A stretch of DNA of 64,000 nucleotides from Rhodanobacter sp. 7MK24 (GCF_014842995.1 NZ_JACYXL010000003.1:434001-498000), one strand, 5' to 3'. Positions 18,859-28,218 are shown, counted from the stretch's first letter. Translations and numbers: made by a program. Notes: generated from the sequence alone by a model not told the origin.

Positions 18859-20078
18859 AATGCCGGTACTGCAATACTTCTCTGCATGACGTATTCCTGG
18901 ATCTGGGCAGTGCGCCGCCGTCCAATGCCCTCCTGAATGCGACCGACCTCGACGCACCTGAGCTGCACTTCCCACTGCGGCTTTATACCTGTAGCAACTG
19001 CCACCTGGTGCAGGTAGACGAAGTGCAGAGGCACGACGCGCTGTTTTCCAGTGACTACGCTTACTTTTCCTCGTACTCGCGCACTTGGCTGACACATGCC
19101 GAACGGTACGTGGCATACGCCATCGGGCGGCTTGGTTTAGGCTCGCATAATTTCGTGATGGAAATAGCGTCCAACGACGGCTACCTGCTGCAATACGTCA
19201 AGGCATGCGGCATCCCATGCATTGGCATCGAACCAACCGCCAGCACAGCGGCGGCGGCACGAGCACGCGGCATCGAAACCATTGAGCTTTTTTTCAGCGA
19301 ACGCTTCGCGAGCGAATTTGCGGTTACGCGTCAGAAAGCTGATCTGATCATCGCCAACAACGTGCTGGCGCACGTACCTGACCTCAATGACTTTGTTGCC
19401 GGACTCAGCGCTGCTCTTGCTCCTGATGGCACTATCACGGTCGAGTTTCCGCACCTGCTGCAGCTGCTAGAGCACTGCCAATTCGATACCATCTATCACG
19501 AGCACTTCTCCTATTTCTCGTTCCATACCGTTCGGCAGATTTTCGTCAGCCACGGCTTGCGCATCTGGGATGTGGAAGAACTGCCCACCCATGGCGGCTC
19601 GCTGCGCCTGTGGGCCTGCCATCTCAATGCAACACAAGATGAAACATCTGCTGTCGACGCGTTGCTGGCCAGAGAATCCGCCGCTGGCATGATGGATATA
19701 GGCCACTATCTGGGTTTCCAGCCCTTAGCTGACGGCATCAAGAACGCATTCCTGGCCTTTTTGCTCGAATGCAAGCGAGATGGCAAACGGGTCGTTGGTT
19801 ACGGAGCCGCGGCGAAGGGCAACACTCTGCTGAATTACGCCGGGGTGCGACCCGATCTGCTCAACTACGTAGTTGATGCCTCACCGCACAAACAGGGTCG
19901 TTACCTACCCGGCTCGCGCATCCCGGTCGTCGACGAAAAGCATATCCGTGAAGACCGGCCCGACTATGTGGTGATCTTGCCTTGGAACCTGCGAGAGGAA
20001 ATCACGACTCAGTTGAACTACATCCGCGAATGGGGCGGAAAATTCGTTACTGCCGTGCCTGCCTTACGGGTGGAATAG
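18855..20078 (+). CDS. Sugar C-methyltransferase (zinc-ribbon, TylCIII/EvaC type)
   Basis: 407 residues in three parts. An N-terminal zinc site (CRYCNTSL and CSNCHLVQ) comes first, then a class I SAM-binding domain (motif I EIASNDGYLLQYV), then a C-terminal Rossmann-like domain (HGGSLRLWA, GYGAAAKGNTLLNYAG). This three-domain layout is that of C-3 methyltransferases acting on nucleotide 4-keto-6-deoxy sugars (TylCIII, EvaC, TcaB9). It overlaps the epimerase gene by four bases. Predicted role: adding a branching methyl group, probably at C-3, to the epimerised CDP-4-keto-6-deoxyhexose. Confidence 0.85.
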   Translation: MKCRYCNTSLHDVFLDLGSAPPSNALLNATDLDAPELHFPLRLYTCSNCHLVQVDEVQRHDALFSSDYAYFSSYSRTWLTHAERYVAYAIGRLGLGSHNFVMEIASNDGYLLQYVKACGIPCIGIEPTASTAAAARARGIETIELFFSERFASEFAVTRQKADLIIANNVLAHVPDLNDFVAGLSAALAPDGTITVEFPHLLQLLEHCQFDTIYHEHFSYFSFHTVRQIFVSHGLRIWDVEELPTHGGSLRLWACHLNATQDETSAVDALLARESAAGMMDIGHYLGFQPLADGIKNAFLAFLLECKRDGKRVVGYGAAAKGNTLLNYAGVRPDLLNYVVDASPHKQGRYLPGSRIPVVDEKHIREDRPDYVVILPWNLREEITTQLNYIREWGGKFVTAVPALRVE

Positions 20079-20082
20079 ACCC

Positions 20083-20994
20083 ATGCGAATCGCCGTATCC
20101 GGGGCCACTGGCTTCATTGGTCGGTATGTACTCCGGGAGTTGCAGGCGCGCGACGTCGATATTGTTGCGCTTACTCGCTCTGCTCCTCCGCGCGCCATAA
20201 AGTCCGAGACTTTCAGGTGGGTAGCGTTGGATATCGCGAATGCGCCAGCCAACCCGTACAAGGCCATGGGTTCGCCAGATGTTCTGATTCACCTCGCATG
20301 GAGCGGACTGCCGAATTATCAGGCCAGTCGTCACGTCGAGATCGAGCTGCCCACACAACTGGCGTTCCTTACTTCGTGCGTCAGGCACGGGCTGAAAAGA
20401 CTAGTGGTGACTGGAACCTGCTACGAATACGGGCTTGCCTCAGGTGGCCTCATAGAAGACACCCCGACGCGACCGTGTACGCAGTATGGCCTAGCAAAGG
20501 ACAGGCTGCGCAAGGCGCTGTTCGACCTGCATACGCAACACGGCCTGGACTTGGCATGGCTGCGGCTGTTCTACCTGTATGGCAAAGGGCAATCCGAGAA
20601 ATCGCTTTACCGCATGCTACATGCTGCGATCGATCGCAATGCAAAGGCATTCGACATGAGCGGCGGCGAACAGCTGCGTGACTTTCTCCCAGTCCACGAA
20701 GCAGCACGCATCATTGTCGAGGTTGCACAGCACGAGAAATTGAACGGGATCTTCAACGTCTGCAGCGGAAGGCCGATTGCCGTCCGCGAACTGGTGCAAT
20801 CCTGGATAGAGGCGTCTGGCGGGAAGATCGCAATGAACCTAGGAAAGGTACCCTATTCAGCGTACGAGCCGATGGCCTTTTGGGGCAGTCGCGAGAAGCT
20901 GGATGCTATCGTCGACAGCACGGCTCAGCCAAATAAAGACACGCCGGACCGTCCTGCCCCGGCACCGGTCACCCCATCAACGAACCCAGGATAA
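20083..20994 (+). CDS. NAD(P)-dependent sugar epimerase/reductase (probable 4-ketoreductase)
   Basis: 303 residues, an SDR with MRIAVSGATGFIGRYVLREL, TGTCYEYG at the catalytic serine position and Tyr-x3-Lys in QYGLAKDRL. It follows the C-methyltransferase by four bases, so it is the likely enzyme that reduces the C-4 keto group and finishes the branched CDP-deoxysugar. The last 25 residues are proline-rich and low in complexity, longer than the core fold needs. The exact stereochemistry cannot be read from sequence. Confidence 0.8.
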   Translation: MRIAVSGATGFIGRYVLRELQARDVDIVALTRSAPPRAIKSETFRWVALDIANAPANPYKAMGSPDVLIHLAWSGLPNYQASRHVEIELPTQLAFLTSCVRHGLKRLVVTGTCYEYGLASGGLIEDTPTRPCTQYGLAKDRLRKALFDLHTQHGLDLAWLRLFYLYGKGQSEKSLYRMLHAAIDRNAKAFDMSGGEQLRDFLPVHEAARIIVEVAQHEKLNGIFNVCSGRPIAVRELVQSWIEASGGKIAMNLGKVPYSAYEPMAFWGSREKLDAIVDSTAQPNKDTPDRPAPAPVTPSTNPG

Positions 20995-20999
20995 TTTCA

Positions 21000-21767
21000 A
21001 TGGAATTCGCTCTCGAAATTGAAGGACGCCTTCAAGCGAACAGGAAAGACAAGGTCCTCCAGGCCACATCCCACGAATTCATGGTTGCCTCGACGCAACC
21101 AAAGTACTCGTACAACTTCTCAATGCTGGGCCGCCCGATCATCCAGTACCCACAGGACATGGTTGCTCTCCAGGAACTGATCTGGAGGGTCAGGCCCGAC
21201 CTCGTCATAGAAACCGGTATCGCGCACGGCGGCTCGCTGATTCTGAGCGCATCGATGCTTGCTTTATTGGACTACTGCGACGCAGTCGAGGCTGACCAGG
21301 CACTGGATCTAAGGAAGCCGCGCCGCCGGGTAATTGGCATTGACATCGACATCCGTGCCCACAACCGGACAGCCATTGAGGCTCATCCGATGGCACATCG
21401 CATCGATATGATCGAGGGTTCGTCAATCGCGCCAGAGATAGTGGACGAGGTTCTCAGGCGAGCAGCCGCTTATAACCGGATCCTGGTGATTCTCGACTCG
21501 AACCACACGCACGAACATGTGCTCGCAGAACTAAATGCATACTCCCCCTTGGTCAGCCCGGGTAGCTATTGCGTGGTGTTCGATACCGTAATCGAGGACC
21601 TGCCAGCTGGCATGTACCCTGATCGTCCTTGGGATGTAGGCAACAACCCCAAGACGGCAGTGCACGAATTCCTGTCTCGCAACCACGACTTTGAGGTGGA
21701 TGAGGATATGGAAGCCAAGCTCCTCATCACGGTAGCCCCAGGCGGCTATCTGCGCCGCCGTCCCTGA
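21000..21767 (+). CDS. CmcI-family (cephalosporin hydroxylase-like) methyltransferase
   Basis: 255 residues. The SAM-binding strand LVIETGIAHGGSLILSASML, the metal/substrate motif VIGIDIDIRAHN, MIEGSSIAPEIVDEV and VILDSNHTHEHVLAEL match the CmcI/rhamnosyl O-methyltransferase family. Despite the database name, CmcI proteins are SAM-dependent methyltransferases, and several relatives O-methylate deoxyhexoses in glycolipids or LPS. Placed directly after the deoxysugar genes, it probably O-methylates the branched sugar. It overlaps the flippase start by one base (TGATG). Confidence 0.8.
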   Translation: MEFALEIEGRLQANRKDKVLQATSHEFMVASTQPKYSYNFSMLGRPIIQYPQDMVALQELIWRVRPDLVIETGIAHGGSLILSASMLALLDYCDAVEADQALDLRKPRRRVIGIDIDIRAHNRTAIEAHPMAHRIDMIEGSSIAPEIVDEVLRRAAAYNRILVILDSNHTHEHVLAELNAYSPLVSPGSYCVVFDTVIEDLPAGMYPDRPWDVGNNPKTAVHEFLSRNHDFEVDEDMEAKLLITVAPGGYLRRRP

Positions 21768-23287
21768 TGACCAGCGATACAGCGAACGTCGACCCTGTGC
21801 GCCATATCAATCGCAACCTGCTCGCCAATCTCTTGGGGCAAGGCTGGTCTGCATTGATGGCGCTGCTCTTCGTGCCGTTCTATCTCCACTTTCTGGGGGC
21901 AGCAGGGTACGGCCTGGTCGGATTCTACGCGACCCTGAGCGCGCTGCTGGCAATCATGGACGGAGGACTGGGCGCCACCGTCACCCGGGAGGCAGTTGCC
22001 TATCCAAGCAGCAACGGCACGGAACGACAGCACCTGATCGACATGTTCCACACCATCGAGACCCTGTTCCTGGCTGCCGCATCCGTGCTGGGCGTCATCT
22101 TGATGCTACTGGCACCAATCCTAGCTACCCATTGGCTGCATGTGCCTGCAGCGAGGCTTGACGATACCCGTCGCGGACTGGCTCTAGCCAGCATCGCCAT
22201 CGCCTTGCAGTTCGTGCTGGGGTTTCATATCGGATGCCTGGTGGGGCTGCAACGCCAAGTAAGCCTGAATGCAGCAAACGCCATCGTGTCTTCCTTGCGA
22301 GGCACCGGGGCAATCTTGCTGCTATGGCTGTACTCGCCCAGCATGACCGTTTTTTTTGCATGGCAATGCGTGGTGGGCGCGTTGGCTCTCGTCTGTTTCC
22401 ATATCATGACCTGGAGATCGCTCGGGCGACCGCCTGCACGATTCAGATGGGGTTCGATACGCGGCACGGGACGGTTCACCGCAAGCCTAGGCATCATCAA
22501 CATCCTGGGGCTGGTCCTGACGCAACTCGACAAAGTCATCCTGTCCCGCTTGCTCTCGTTGGAATACTTCGGGTACTACATGATCGCATGGTCGGCTGGC
22601 ACGTTGACCCTGCGCGCCACCGGGCCCGTCTTCAACGCCTATTACCCCAGAATTGCCGAGCTGGCCGATGTACCAGGGGAGAAATCCGATCTCAGACAAA
22701 CGTATCTCCAAGCCAGCGCACTGCTCGCGGTGATGGTGGTTCCGGCGGCAATGGTTCTCGCTTTCTTCGGGCAAGTATTGTTGCGCGCCTGGACTGGAAA
22801 CCAGCTCATCGCCGACCTCGCCTGGCTGCCCCTGGCAGCCATTTCCCTGGGCACCATGTGCAACGCCTTCATGCATATGCCATATGCATTACTGCTGGCG
22901 TACAGAAAGACCAGTCTGCCCTTGGCACAGAACATCATCGCCGCAGCATTGCTGCCACTCCTTACCGTGGCGTTAGTAAGGCACTACGGACTTGAAGGTG
23001 CGTCTGGCCCATGGCTTGTCTTGAATCTGGGCTACATCCTGTTTTCGGCGCCACTGGCTTTCAATGGCCTGCTGGAGAAAGCACGAAAACCGTGGTTCGT
23101 GAAATGCGTGCTTCTTCCCGTTGTTTTGTCGACCCTGGTGATATTGCCACTGTTCGCATTGTCTACCCACTTGTCCACCATGACCGGACAACTGGCACTC
23201 GCTGCCGCGGCCTTCCTGGCGGCAACGGTGGCCTGCGCATGGCATGCGGGCTGGAAGCAGATTGCGCCCCCCTGGCTCTCTCGGTAA
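21767..23287 (+). CDS. wzx: Wzx-type lipid-linked oligosaccharide flippase
   Basis: 506 residues with about 12-14 predicted membrane helices and the polysaccharide-transport N-terminus (NLLANLLGQGWSALMALLFV, YLHFLGAAGYGLVGFYATLS). This MOP/PST-family protein would flip an undecaprenyl-diphosphate-linked glycan to the periplasmic face. No Wzy-type polymerase or Wzm/Wzt ABC exporter is present between 14 and 30 kb, so the flipped unit may be short, or polymerised by an enzyme encoded elsewhere. Confidence 0.88.
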   Translation: MTSDTANVDPVRHINRNLLANLLGQGWSALMALLFVPFYLHFLGAAGYGLVGFYATLSALLAIMDGGLGATVTREAVAYPSSNGTERQHLIDMFHTIETLFLAAASVLGVILMLLAPILATHWLHVPAARLDDTRRGLALASIAIALQFVLGFHIGCLVGLQRQVSLNAANAIVSSLRGTGAILLLWLYSPSMTVFFAWQCVVGALALVCFHIMTWRSLGRPPARFRWGSIRGTGRFTASLGIINILGLVLTQLDKVILSRLLSLEYFGYYMIAWSAGTLTLRATGPVFNAYYPRIAELADVPGEKSDLRQTYLQASALLAVMVVPAAMVLAFFGQVLLRAWTGNQLIADLAWLPLAAISLGTMCNAFMHMPYALLLAYRKTSLPLAQNIIAAALLPLLTVALVRHYGLEGASGPWLVLNLGYILFSAPLAFNGLLEKARKPWFVKCVLLPVVLSTLVILPLFALSTHLSTMTGQLALAAAAFLAATVACAWHAGWKQIAPPWLSR

Positions 23288-24202
23288 ATGCCCCACATGT
23301 CCGGTACCAATCAACCTCGCGTAGCCATCGGCATGCCAGTCTTCAATGGCGAAAAAACCTTGGCCGACGCCATCGAATCGGTTGCGCAACAGACCTATGG
23401 CAATTTCACGCTGATCATCTCGGACAATGCATCGACCGATGCCACACCGAAGATCTGCCAAGCCATGGCAAGGCATGACTCACGCATCATATACATCCGG
23501 CAAGAGAGCAACATCGGGGCCGAGGCCAATTTCGACTACGTACTGCGCGCTGCCGAATGCGAATATTTCATGTGGGCGGCGGCCGACGATGTGCGCTCAC
23601 CCGACTTCCTCGCACTGTGCGTCGATTTTCTCGATCACAACAGTGACTACATCGGTGCAACCTGTCCAACTCGATTCACCGGATCGCAACCCGACCCCGT
23701 AGCCATGGGAGATCGCACGTTGGACGACGACGATCCAAATGCTAATATCGCCAGCTTTTTTGACCACTGGCACGCTAACGGCAGGTTCTATTCGTTGTTC
23801 CGTCGAAGCACACTGTCGTTCTGGCTGGCGCAACCAAAAAACTTCTTGGGCGCGGATTGGGCACTGATCATCCATCTGCTCAAACGCGGCAAATTCCGAC
23901 GCCTGGAGTCTGGCCATGTGCAGCTTGGCCGGGACGGAGCAAGCAATCAGCTTTACATTTTTTCGAGGTACCGTTCCCGTCTTGCCCACTGGATTGTGCC
24001 GTTCCTGGATCTGTCACGCCTCGCGAACGGCTTGCTCGACAAGGGCGATCGAAAATACAAACGACTGCTCTTTCGGCGACTTTTTTGGCTGAATGTCCGA
24101 GCCGCGAGAACTCAGGTCGTCTATGAAGCGAGAATCTTGCTGGCGGTCTTCACACGCAGAATAAACAAGCTTTGGCGAAAAACAAGCCATCATGCGAATT
24201 GA
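23288..24202 (+). CDS. Family 2 glycosyltransferase
   Basis: 304 residues. A GT-A nucleotide-sugar domain starts near residue 10 (RVAIGMPVFNGEKTLADAIE, IISDNASTDATPKICQ) with the acidic motif AAADDVRSPDF. A basic C-terminal tail follows (FRRLFWLNVRAARTQ), perhaps membrane-associated. It begins directly after the flippase stop. Transfers one sugar to the growing lipid-linked glycan on the cytosolic face; donor and linkage cannot be told. Confidence 0.85.
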   Translation: MPHMSGTNQPRVAIGMPVFNGEKTLADAIESVAQQTYGNFTLIISDNASTDATPKICQAMARHDSRIIYIRQESNIGAEANFDYVLRAAECEYFMWAAADDVRSPDFLALCVDFLDHNSDYIGATCPTRFTGSQPDPVAMGDRTLDDDDPNANIASFFDHWHANGRFYSLFRRSTLSFWLAQPKNFLGADWALIIHLLKRGKFRRLESGHVQLGRDGASNQLYIFSRYRSRLAHWIVPFLDLSRLANGLLDKGDRKYKRLLFRRLFWLNVRAARTQVVYEARILLAVFTRRINKLWRKTSHHAN

Positions 24203-24209
24203 AGAGCGC

Positions 24210-25316
24210 ATGAAAATCATTTATGACCACCGAATCTTCGCGCGCCAGAAGTATGGCGGAATATCGCGCTATTTTCTTGAAATTGCACGCCGAATGCCTC
24301 TTGGAGAGAGCAACAGTGCAAAGATATTCGCCCCTTTTCACATCAATGCTTACCTTGAATCCGACCATGCAGCCCGAGGCATGCGACTGCCGAAATTTCG
24401 AGGATCGACTCTCGCCATCGACACAGTAAACAGCATTATCGGACACGCACTAATAAAATCGCAAAGAAATATTAATATTTTCCATAGCACGTATTATGCA
24501 AAAGGAAGCTACGCACCGGCGTGGTCAAAACGCGTACTTACAGTTTTTGACATGATACATGAGCGCCTCCCCGAATCGTTCGCGGATGGCGGAAAAACCT
24601 CCGCACAGAAGCGCTCTGCGGTTCAGAAAGCCGACCACATCATCTGCATTTCGGAAAACACCCGTCGTGATCTGATCCATTTCTTCGGCGTCCCACCGCA
24701 CATGACTTCCGTCGTGTACCTCGGCCACTCCTTGACCAGCGTCGCAACGGACAGCAGGCCTTATCGATTACCGCAAGACACCCCATATTTGCTCTACGTC
24801 GGCAATCGATCCGGCTACAAGAATTTCGCCAATTTGGTGGCGGCGTACGCGCAATCGATCGACCTTCCAAAGACCTACGCCTTGGTTTGTTTCGGCGGCG
24901 GAAAATTCACGCGAGAGGAACGAGAACTCGTGCGCTCTCACCGTCTGCCAATCGAACACGTCGTTCATGTCGAAGGCGACGACAGCTTGTTGTCTCGCTT
25001 GTATAGCGGGGCGGCGGCATTCATCTACCCGTCCTTGTACGAGGGTTTTGGCATACCGCCACTTGAAGCAATGGCGCACAACTGCCCGGTGCTATGCTCG
25101 AATACCAGTTCGCTTCCAGAGGTCGTCGGTGTGGCAGCGGAGCTTTTTGACCCAAACGACCCGGATGATATTCGCTCTGCTATCGAACGAGTCGTGTCAT
25201 CTCGGGTCGTATCGACATCACTGATCGCTCGCGGCCGCGAGCGAATTGCCCAGTTCTCCTGGGACAAGTGCGCCAGCGAAACTCTCGATATTTACAAGCA
25301 ACTTATCCGAGGCTGA
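24210..25316 (+). CDS. Family 4 glycosyltransferase (MtfB/WbaZ-like)
   Basis: 368 residues, GT-B fold. The N-terminus KIIYDHRIFARQKYGGISRYFLE is typical of the MtfB-like mannosyltransferase group. The C-terminal donor site has YVGNRSGYKN and PSLYEGFGIPPLEAMAHNCP, with the EX7E-type glutamates. ATG 24210 follows GAAGAG; ATG 24192 overlaps the previous gene. The first 400 bases are visibly richer in A/T than the flanks (for example around 24440-24500), which hints at separate acquisition. Mannose or a mannose-derived donor is likely but unproven. Confidence 0.85.
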   Translation: MKIIYDHRIFARQKYGGISRYFLEIARRMPLGESNSAKIFAPFHINAYLESDHAARGMRLPKFRGSTLAIDTVNSIIGHALIKSQRNINIFHSTYYAKGSYAPAWSKRVLTVFDMIHERLPESFADGGKTSAQKRSAVQKADHIICISENTRRDLIHFFGVPPHMTSVVYLGHSLTSVATDSRPYRLPQDTPYLLYVGNRSGYKNFANLVAAYAQSIDLPKTYALVCFGGGKFTREERELVRSHRLPIEHVVHVEGDDSLLSRLYSGAAAFIYPSLYEGFGIPPLEAMAHNCPVLCSNTSSLPEVVGVAAELFDPNDPDDIRSAIERVVSSRVVSTSLIARGRERIAQFSWDKCASETLDIYKQLIRG

Positions 25317-25322
25317 AATAGT

Positions 25323-26297
25323 ATGAAAAGCGCGCTTATATGCGGTGTGAGCGGCCAGGACGGCAGTTATTTGGCGCGGCTTCTTATTTCGAAAGGATAC
25401 GAGGTCTACGGCAGCTCGCGCGACGCCCAAATGCAGTCGTTTGACAACCTGCGAGCCTTGGGCATCAAGGACAAAGTAAACCTCGTATCGATGGCCACAA
25501 CGGACTTTCGAAGCGTCTTGCATGCCGTGTCACACGTGGCGCCCGACGAGATATACAACCTCGCAGGGCAAAGCTCCGTGGCAATGTCGTTCGAGCAGCC
25601 TTTACAGACGATGGAAAGCATTGGCATCTCCACTCTCAATCTTCTTGAAGCCATACGTTTCACAGCGGCCAATACAAAATTTTACAGCGCAGGCTCGAGC
25701 GAGTGCTTCGGGGCATCGGCCAAGCAGCCTTGCGATGAAAACACGCCATTTCGCCCGCGCAGCCCCTATGCGGTCGCCAAGGCAGCCGCATTCTGGTCGG
25801 TGGCGAACTATCGCGAAGCGTATGGGCTGCACGCCTGCACCGGAATCTTGTTCAATCACGAATCGCCGCTGCGACCCGAGCGCTTCGTCACCAGAAAAAT
25901 CATCGCCACCGCGGCGCGGATTGCTTCCGGAAGCAACGAAAAGCTCCATCTCGGCAACCTTTCCATATCCCGCGACTGGGGCTGGGCTCCCGAGTATGTC
26001 GAGGCAATGTGGATGATGATGCAATTGGATCAAGCACAGGACTTCGTGATAGCTACCGGCCAGACCTGCACCTTGGAAGAATTCGTCGATGCGGCGTTCG
26101 ATGCCGTGGGACTGCACTGGCATGAACATGTCGTCGTTGACGAAACCCTGTTTCGCCCAGCCGATCTGGCCGAAAGCAGAGCGAATCCGGCAAAGGCCCA
26201 GTCGGCACTTGGCTGGCGCGCCAGGCACGCTGCCAGGGATGTCGTTCGCATGATGCTGGACGCAGAACTTGGAAAACCTGCAAGCACTACCCGCTGA
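25323..26297 (+). CDS. GDP-mannose 4,6-dehydratase paralog
   Basis: 324 residues, a second GMD-family SDR. NADP site ALICGVSGQDGSYLARLL, catalytic AGSSECFG, Tyr-x3-Lys in SPYAVAKAAAFW, and NHESPLRPERFVTRKI. It is shorter than the gmd at 14370 and differs in the region after the first helix (SSRDAQMQSFDNLRALG rather than [15 protein letters not shown]), so it is a divergent paralog rather than a duplicate. It may supply GDP-4-keto-6-deoxymannose to another branch, or act on a different nucleotide sugar. It ends two bases before a converging glycosyltransferase gene. Confidence 0.85.
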   Translation: MKSALICGVSGQDGSYLARLLISKGYEVYGSSRDAQMQSFDNLRALGIKDKVNLVSMATTDFRSVLHAVSHVAPDEIYNLAGQSSVAMSFEQPLQTMESIGISTLNLLEAIRFTAANTKFYSAGSSECFGASAKQPCDENTPFRPRSPYAVAKAAAFWSVANYREAYGLHACTGILFNHESPLRPERFVTRKIIATAARIASGSNEKLHLGNLSISRDWGWAPEYVEAMWMMMQLDQAQDFVIATGQTCTLEEFVDAAFDAVGLHWHEHVVVDETLFRPADLAESRANPAKAQSALGWRARHAARDVVRMMLDAELGKPASTTR

Positions 26298-26299
26298 GC

Positions 26300-27088
26300 T
26301 CAACGCCGATGTCGACCAAGATCGCGGATCCACGCTCGCAATCGACGGTACGGAAGATATAGCCACCAGTACACGCTCAAAACGCGCTGCAACAGGGGCG
26401 TATCCGCGTATTTCTCATTGACACGCTTCTCCTCGGAAAACCGTGTACTAAGAGATGGCCAATCCATGCGGCTGCTGATGCCCCCATCGCTCATGCAGCT
26501 CAGCACGGGCATATCCGCCGTGAATACATGCGCCCCGGCTAGCACAGCCCTCGCAAGGTGTTCATAGTCCATGCATACCTTGAAGCTTGTATCGAACCCT
26601 CCCAAGCGGCAGAACAGCTCGCGGCGCACAAGCATTCCCTGATGGCACATTCCCATTTTGAAGTGGGTTAGAGGACCAACCGGCCTGGGGCGCAATAGCC
26701 TACGTCTCCGGCCCTCTCCAAAAAGCACCGGGAACGCGGCTATGTCGGCATCGGCTGGGACTTTTCTCAACGCCTGCGCGAGAACATCTGGGCTCGCCAA
26801 ATTGTCATCCGCATGGATGAATGCCACCCATTCGCCAGCAGCATGCCCCACCCCCTTGTTCATGGCGTCGGCAATACCGGCATCGGGCTCGGAGCACCAA
26901 TACGCCAGATCCGACGCGTGTTCACGAAGCGTTTCCACCGTCCCGTCCGTTGAGCCGCCATCTATCACGATGTGCTCGCATGTCACACCGACCTGCCCCG
27001 CCACGCTGAGCAGGCATCTCCCGATGGATGCATTCGCGTTGTATGTTGCGGTAACGATTGATACATCCGGAGCATTCAATACACTCAT
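26300..27088 (-). CDS. Family 2 glycosyltransferase (WcaE/WfgS-like)
   Basis: 262 residues. GT-A domain with DVSIVTATYNANASIGRCLL, HIVIDGGSTDGTVETL, SEPDAGIADAMNKG and AFIHADDNLASP (the DxD-like acidic site). The C-terminus is hydrophobic and aromatic (VYWWLYLPYRRL), fitting membrane attachment. ATG 27088 follows GAGGGG at a usable distance; ATG 27118 is possible. It is on the opposite strand to most of the cluster and diverges from the gene at 27239. Confidence 0.85.
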   Translation of the reverse strand: MSVLNAPDVSIVTATYNANASIGRCLLSVAGQVGVTCEHIVIDGGSTDGTVETLREHASDLAYWCSEPDAGIADAMNKGVGHAAGEWVAFIHADDNLASPDVLAQALRKVPADADIAAFPVLFGEGRRRRLLRPRPVGPLTHFKMGMCHQGMLVRRELFCRLGGFDTSFKVCMDYEHLARAVLAGAHVFTADMPVLSCMSDGGISSRMDWPSLSTRFSEEKRVNEKYADTPLLQRVLSVYWWLYLPYRRLRAWIRDLGRHRR

Positions 27089-27238
27089 TTCTTTTTGATC
27101 CCCTCGAATTACCTTCATGGCACTACTCAAGCAGCCATCGACAATCGATACCTCGCTCACTTGTCGCGCAGACATAACGAGCGCGTCACGGCGTCATGTA
27201 TCGTTGCCCGAACTGTTGATGCACCAAGGGCGTTTGTC

Positions 27239-28177
27239 ATGACGGAAGTCGTAAGCGTTGTCGTTCCGGTCTATCGCGACTGGCAACGCGCATCGTCGCT
27301 CATTGCATCGCTCCAGTCCCAGGCATTGCCATCGGAGACCAGGCTGGAAATCATCATCGTCGATGATGGCTCCGACGACGGTAAATCGTCCGTTATCGAC
27401 ACCACATCGAATACCACTCTTCTGACGCTCCTCAAAAACGCCGGACGCGCCGCCGCCCGCAACGAAGGCTTCACCAAAGCCAGTGGTCGCATCGTTGTCT
27501 TCATGGACTGCGACTGCCTCCCGGGGAGCACCCGCAGTCTCTGGGGACATATCGACGCCATGACCCAAGGCGTCGTGGCCAGCACAGGTCACGTATTCGG
27601 CATAGGCCATGGATTCTGGGATCGTTATCAGCAACGTGCATCGTGTCGCAGGGCGTCCGCTCATGCCGCAGGGCAGGTGTGGATGGGAAGCTCACAGAAC
27701 ATGGCCGTGCTGGCCGACGCTTTTCGCGATGTGGGGGGGTTCGATACACGTTACCGCCAATACGGTTTCGAGGACCGCGATCTGCTGCTGCGACTCGCCC
27801 GAGTGGGTGATATCGCATGGAGCAAAGAAGCACCAGCCATACACACGGACAAACTCTGCCTTGAGGGCGTCGCAAGAAAGATGGTGGAGGCTGCGCGCCA
27901 CTCGGCGCCGCTGTTCGCCAAAGATCATCCGGATGCCTATCATGCATTGGGCTACGGGAATCTCGATACGGAAGCACATCATTGGCTGCGCATTCCTGCA
28001 CGCACCCTGGGCCCTTTAGCGCTTCCCTTCGCCCGACGTATCGACCCTCACCTGCAGCGCTTGCCGTTTACTCTTTCCGCCTTCTTCGTGGCATCGGCCA
28101 GCGCTCTCGCCTTCATGTACGGGAGCGCGACCCGCTCAGTCTCGCAGGATAGCTCTAACGATCGCTCGCGACGATGA
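27239..28177 (+). CDS. Family 2 glycosyltransferase
   Basis: 312 residues. GT-A domain with VVSVVVPVYRDWQRASSLIA, IIIVDDGSDDGKSSVID, FMDCDCLPGS (acidic motif) and a galactosyltransferase-7-like segment GGFDTRYRQYGFEDRDLLLR. ATG 27239 begins the domain; the longer frame from 27095 adds 48 residues without similarity to the fold. Converges with the gene at 28219. Confidence 0.83.
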   Translation: MTEVVSVVVPVYRDWQRASSLIASLQSQALPSETRLEIIIVDDGSDDGKSSVIDTTSNTTLLTLLKNAGRAAARNEGFTKASGRIVVFMDCDCLPGSTRSLWGHIDAMTQGVVASTGHVFGIGHGFWDRYQQRASCRRASAHAAGQVWMGSSQNMAVLADAFRDVGGFDTRYRQYGFEDRDLLLRLARVGDIAWSKEAPAIHTDKLCLEGVARKMVEAARHSAPLFAKDHPDAYHALGYGNLDTEAHHWLRIPARTLGPLALPFARRIDPHLQRLPFTLSAFFVASASALAFMYGSATRSVSQDSSNDRSRR

Positions 28178-28218
28178 GACAGTTCATGACAATTTCGGCG
28201 AGCCTGTCCGATAGGCGC

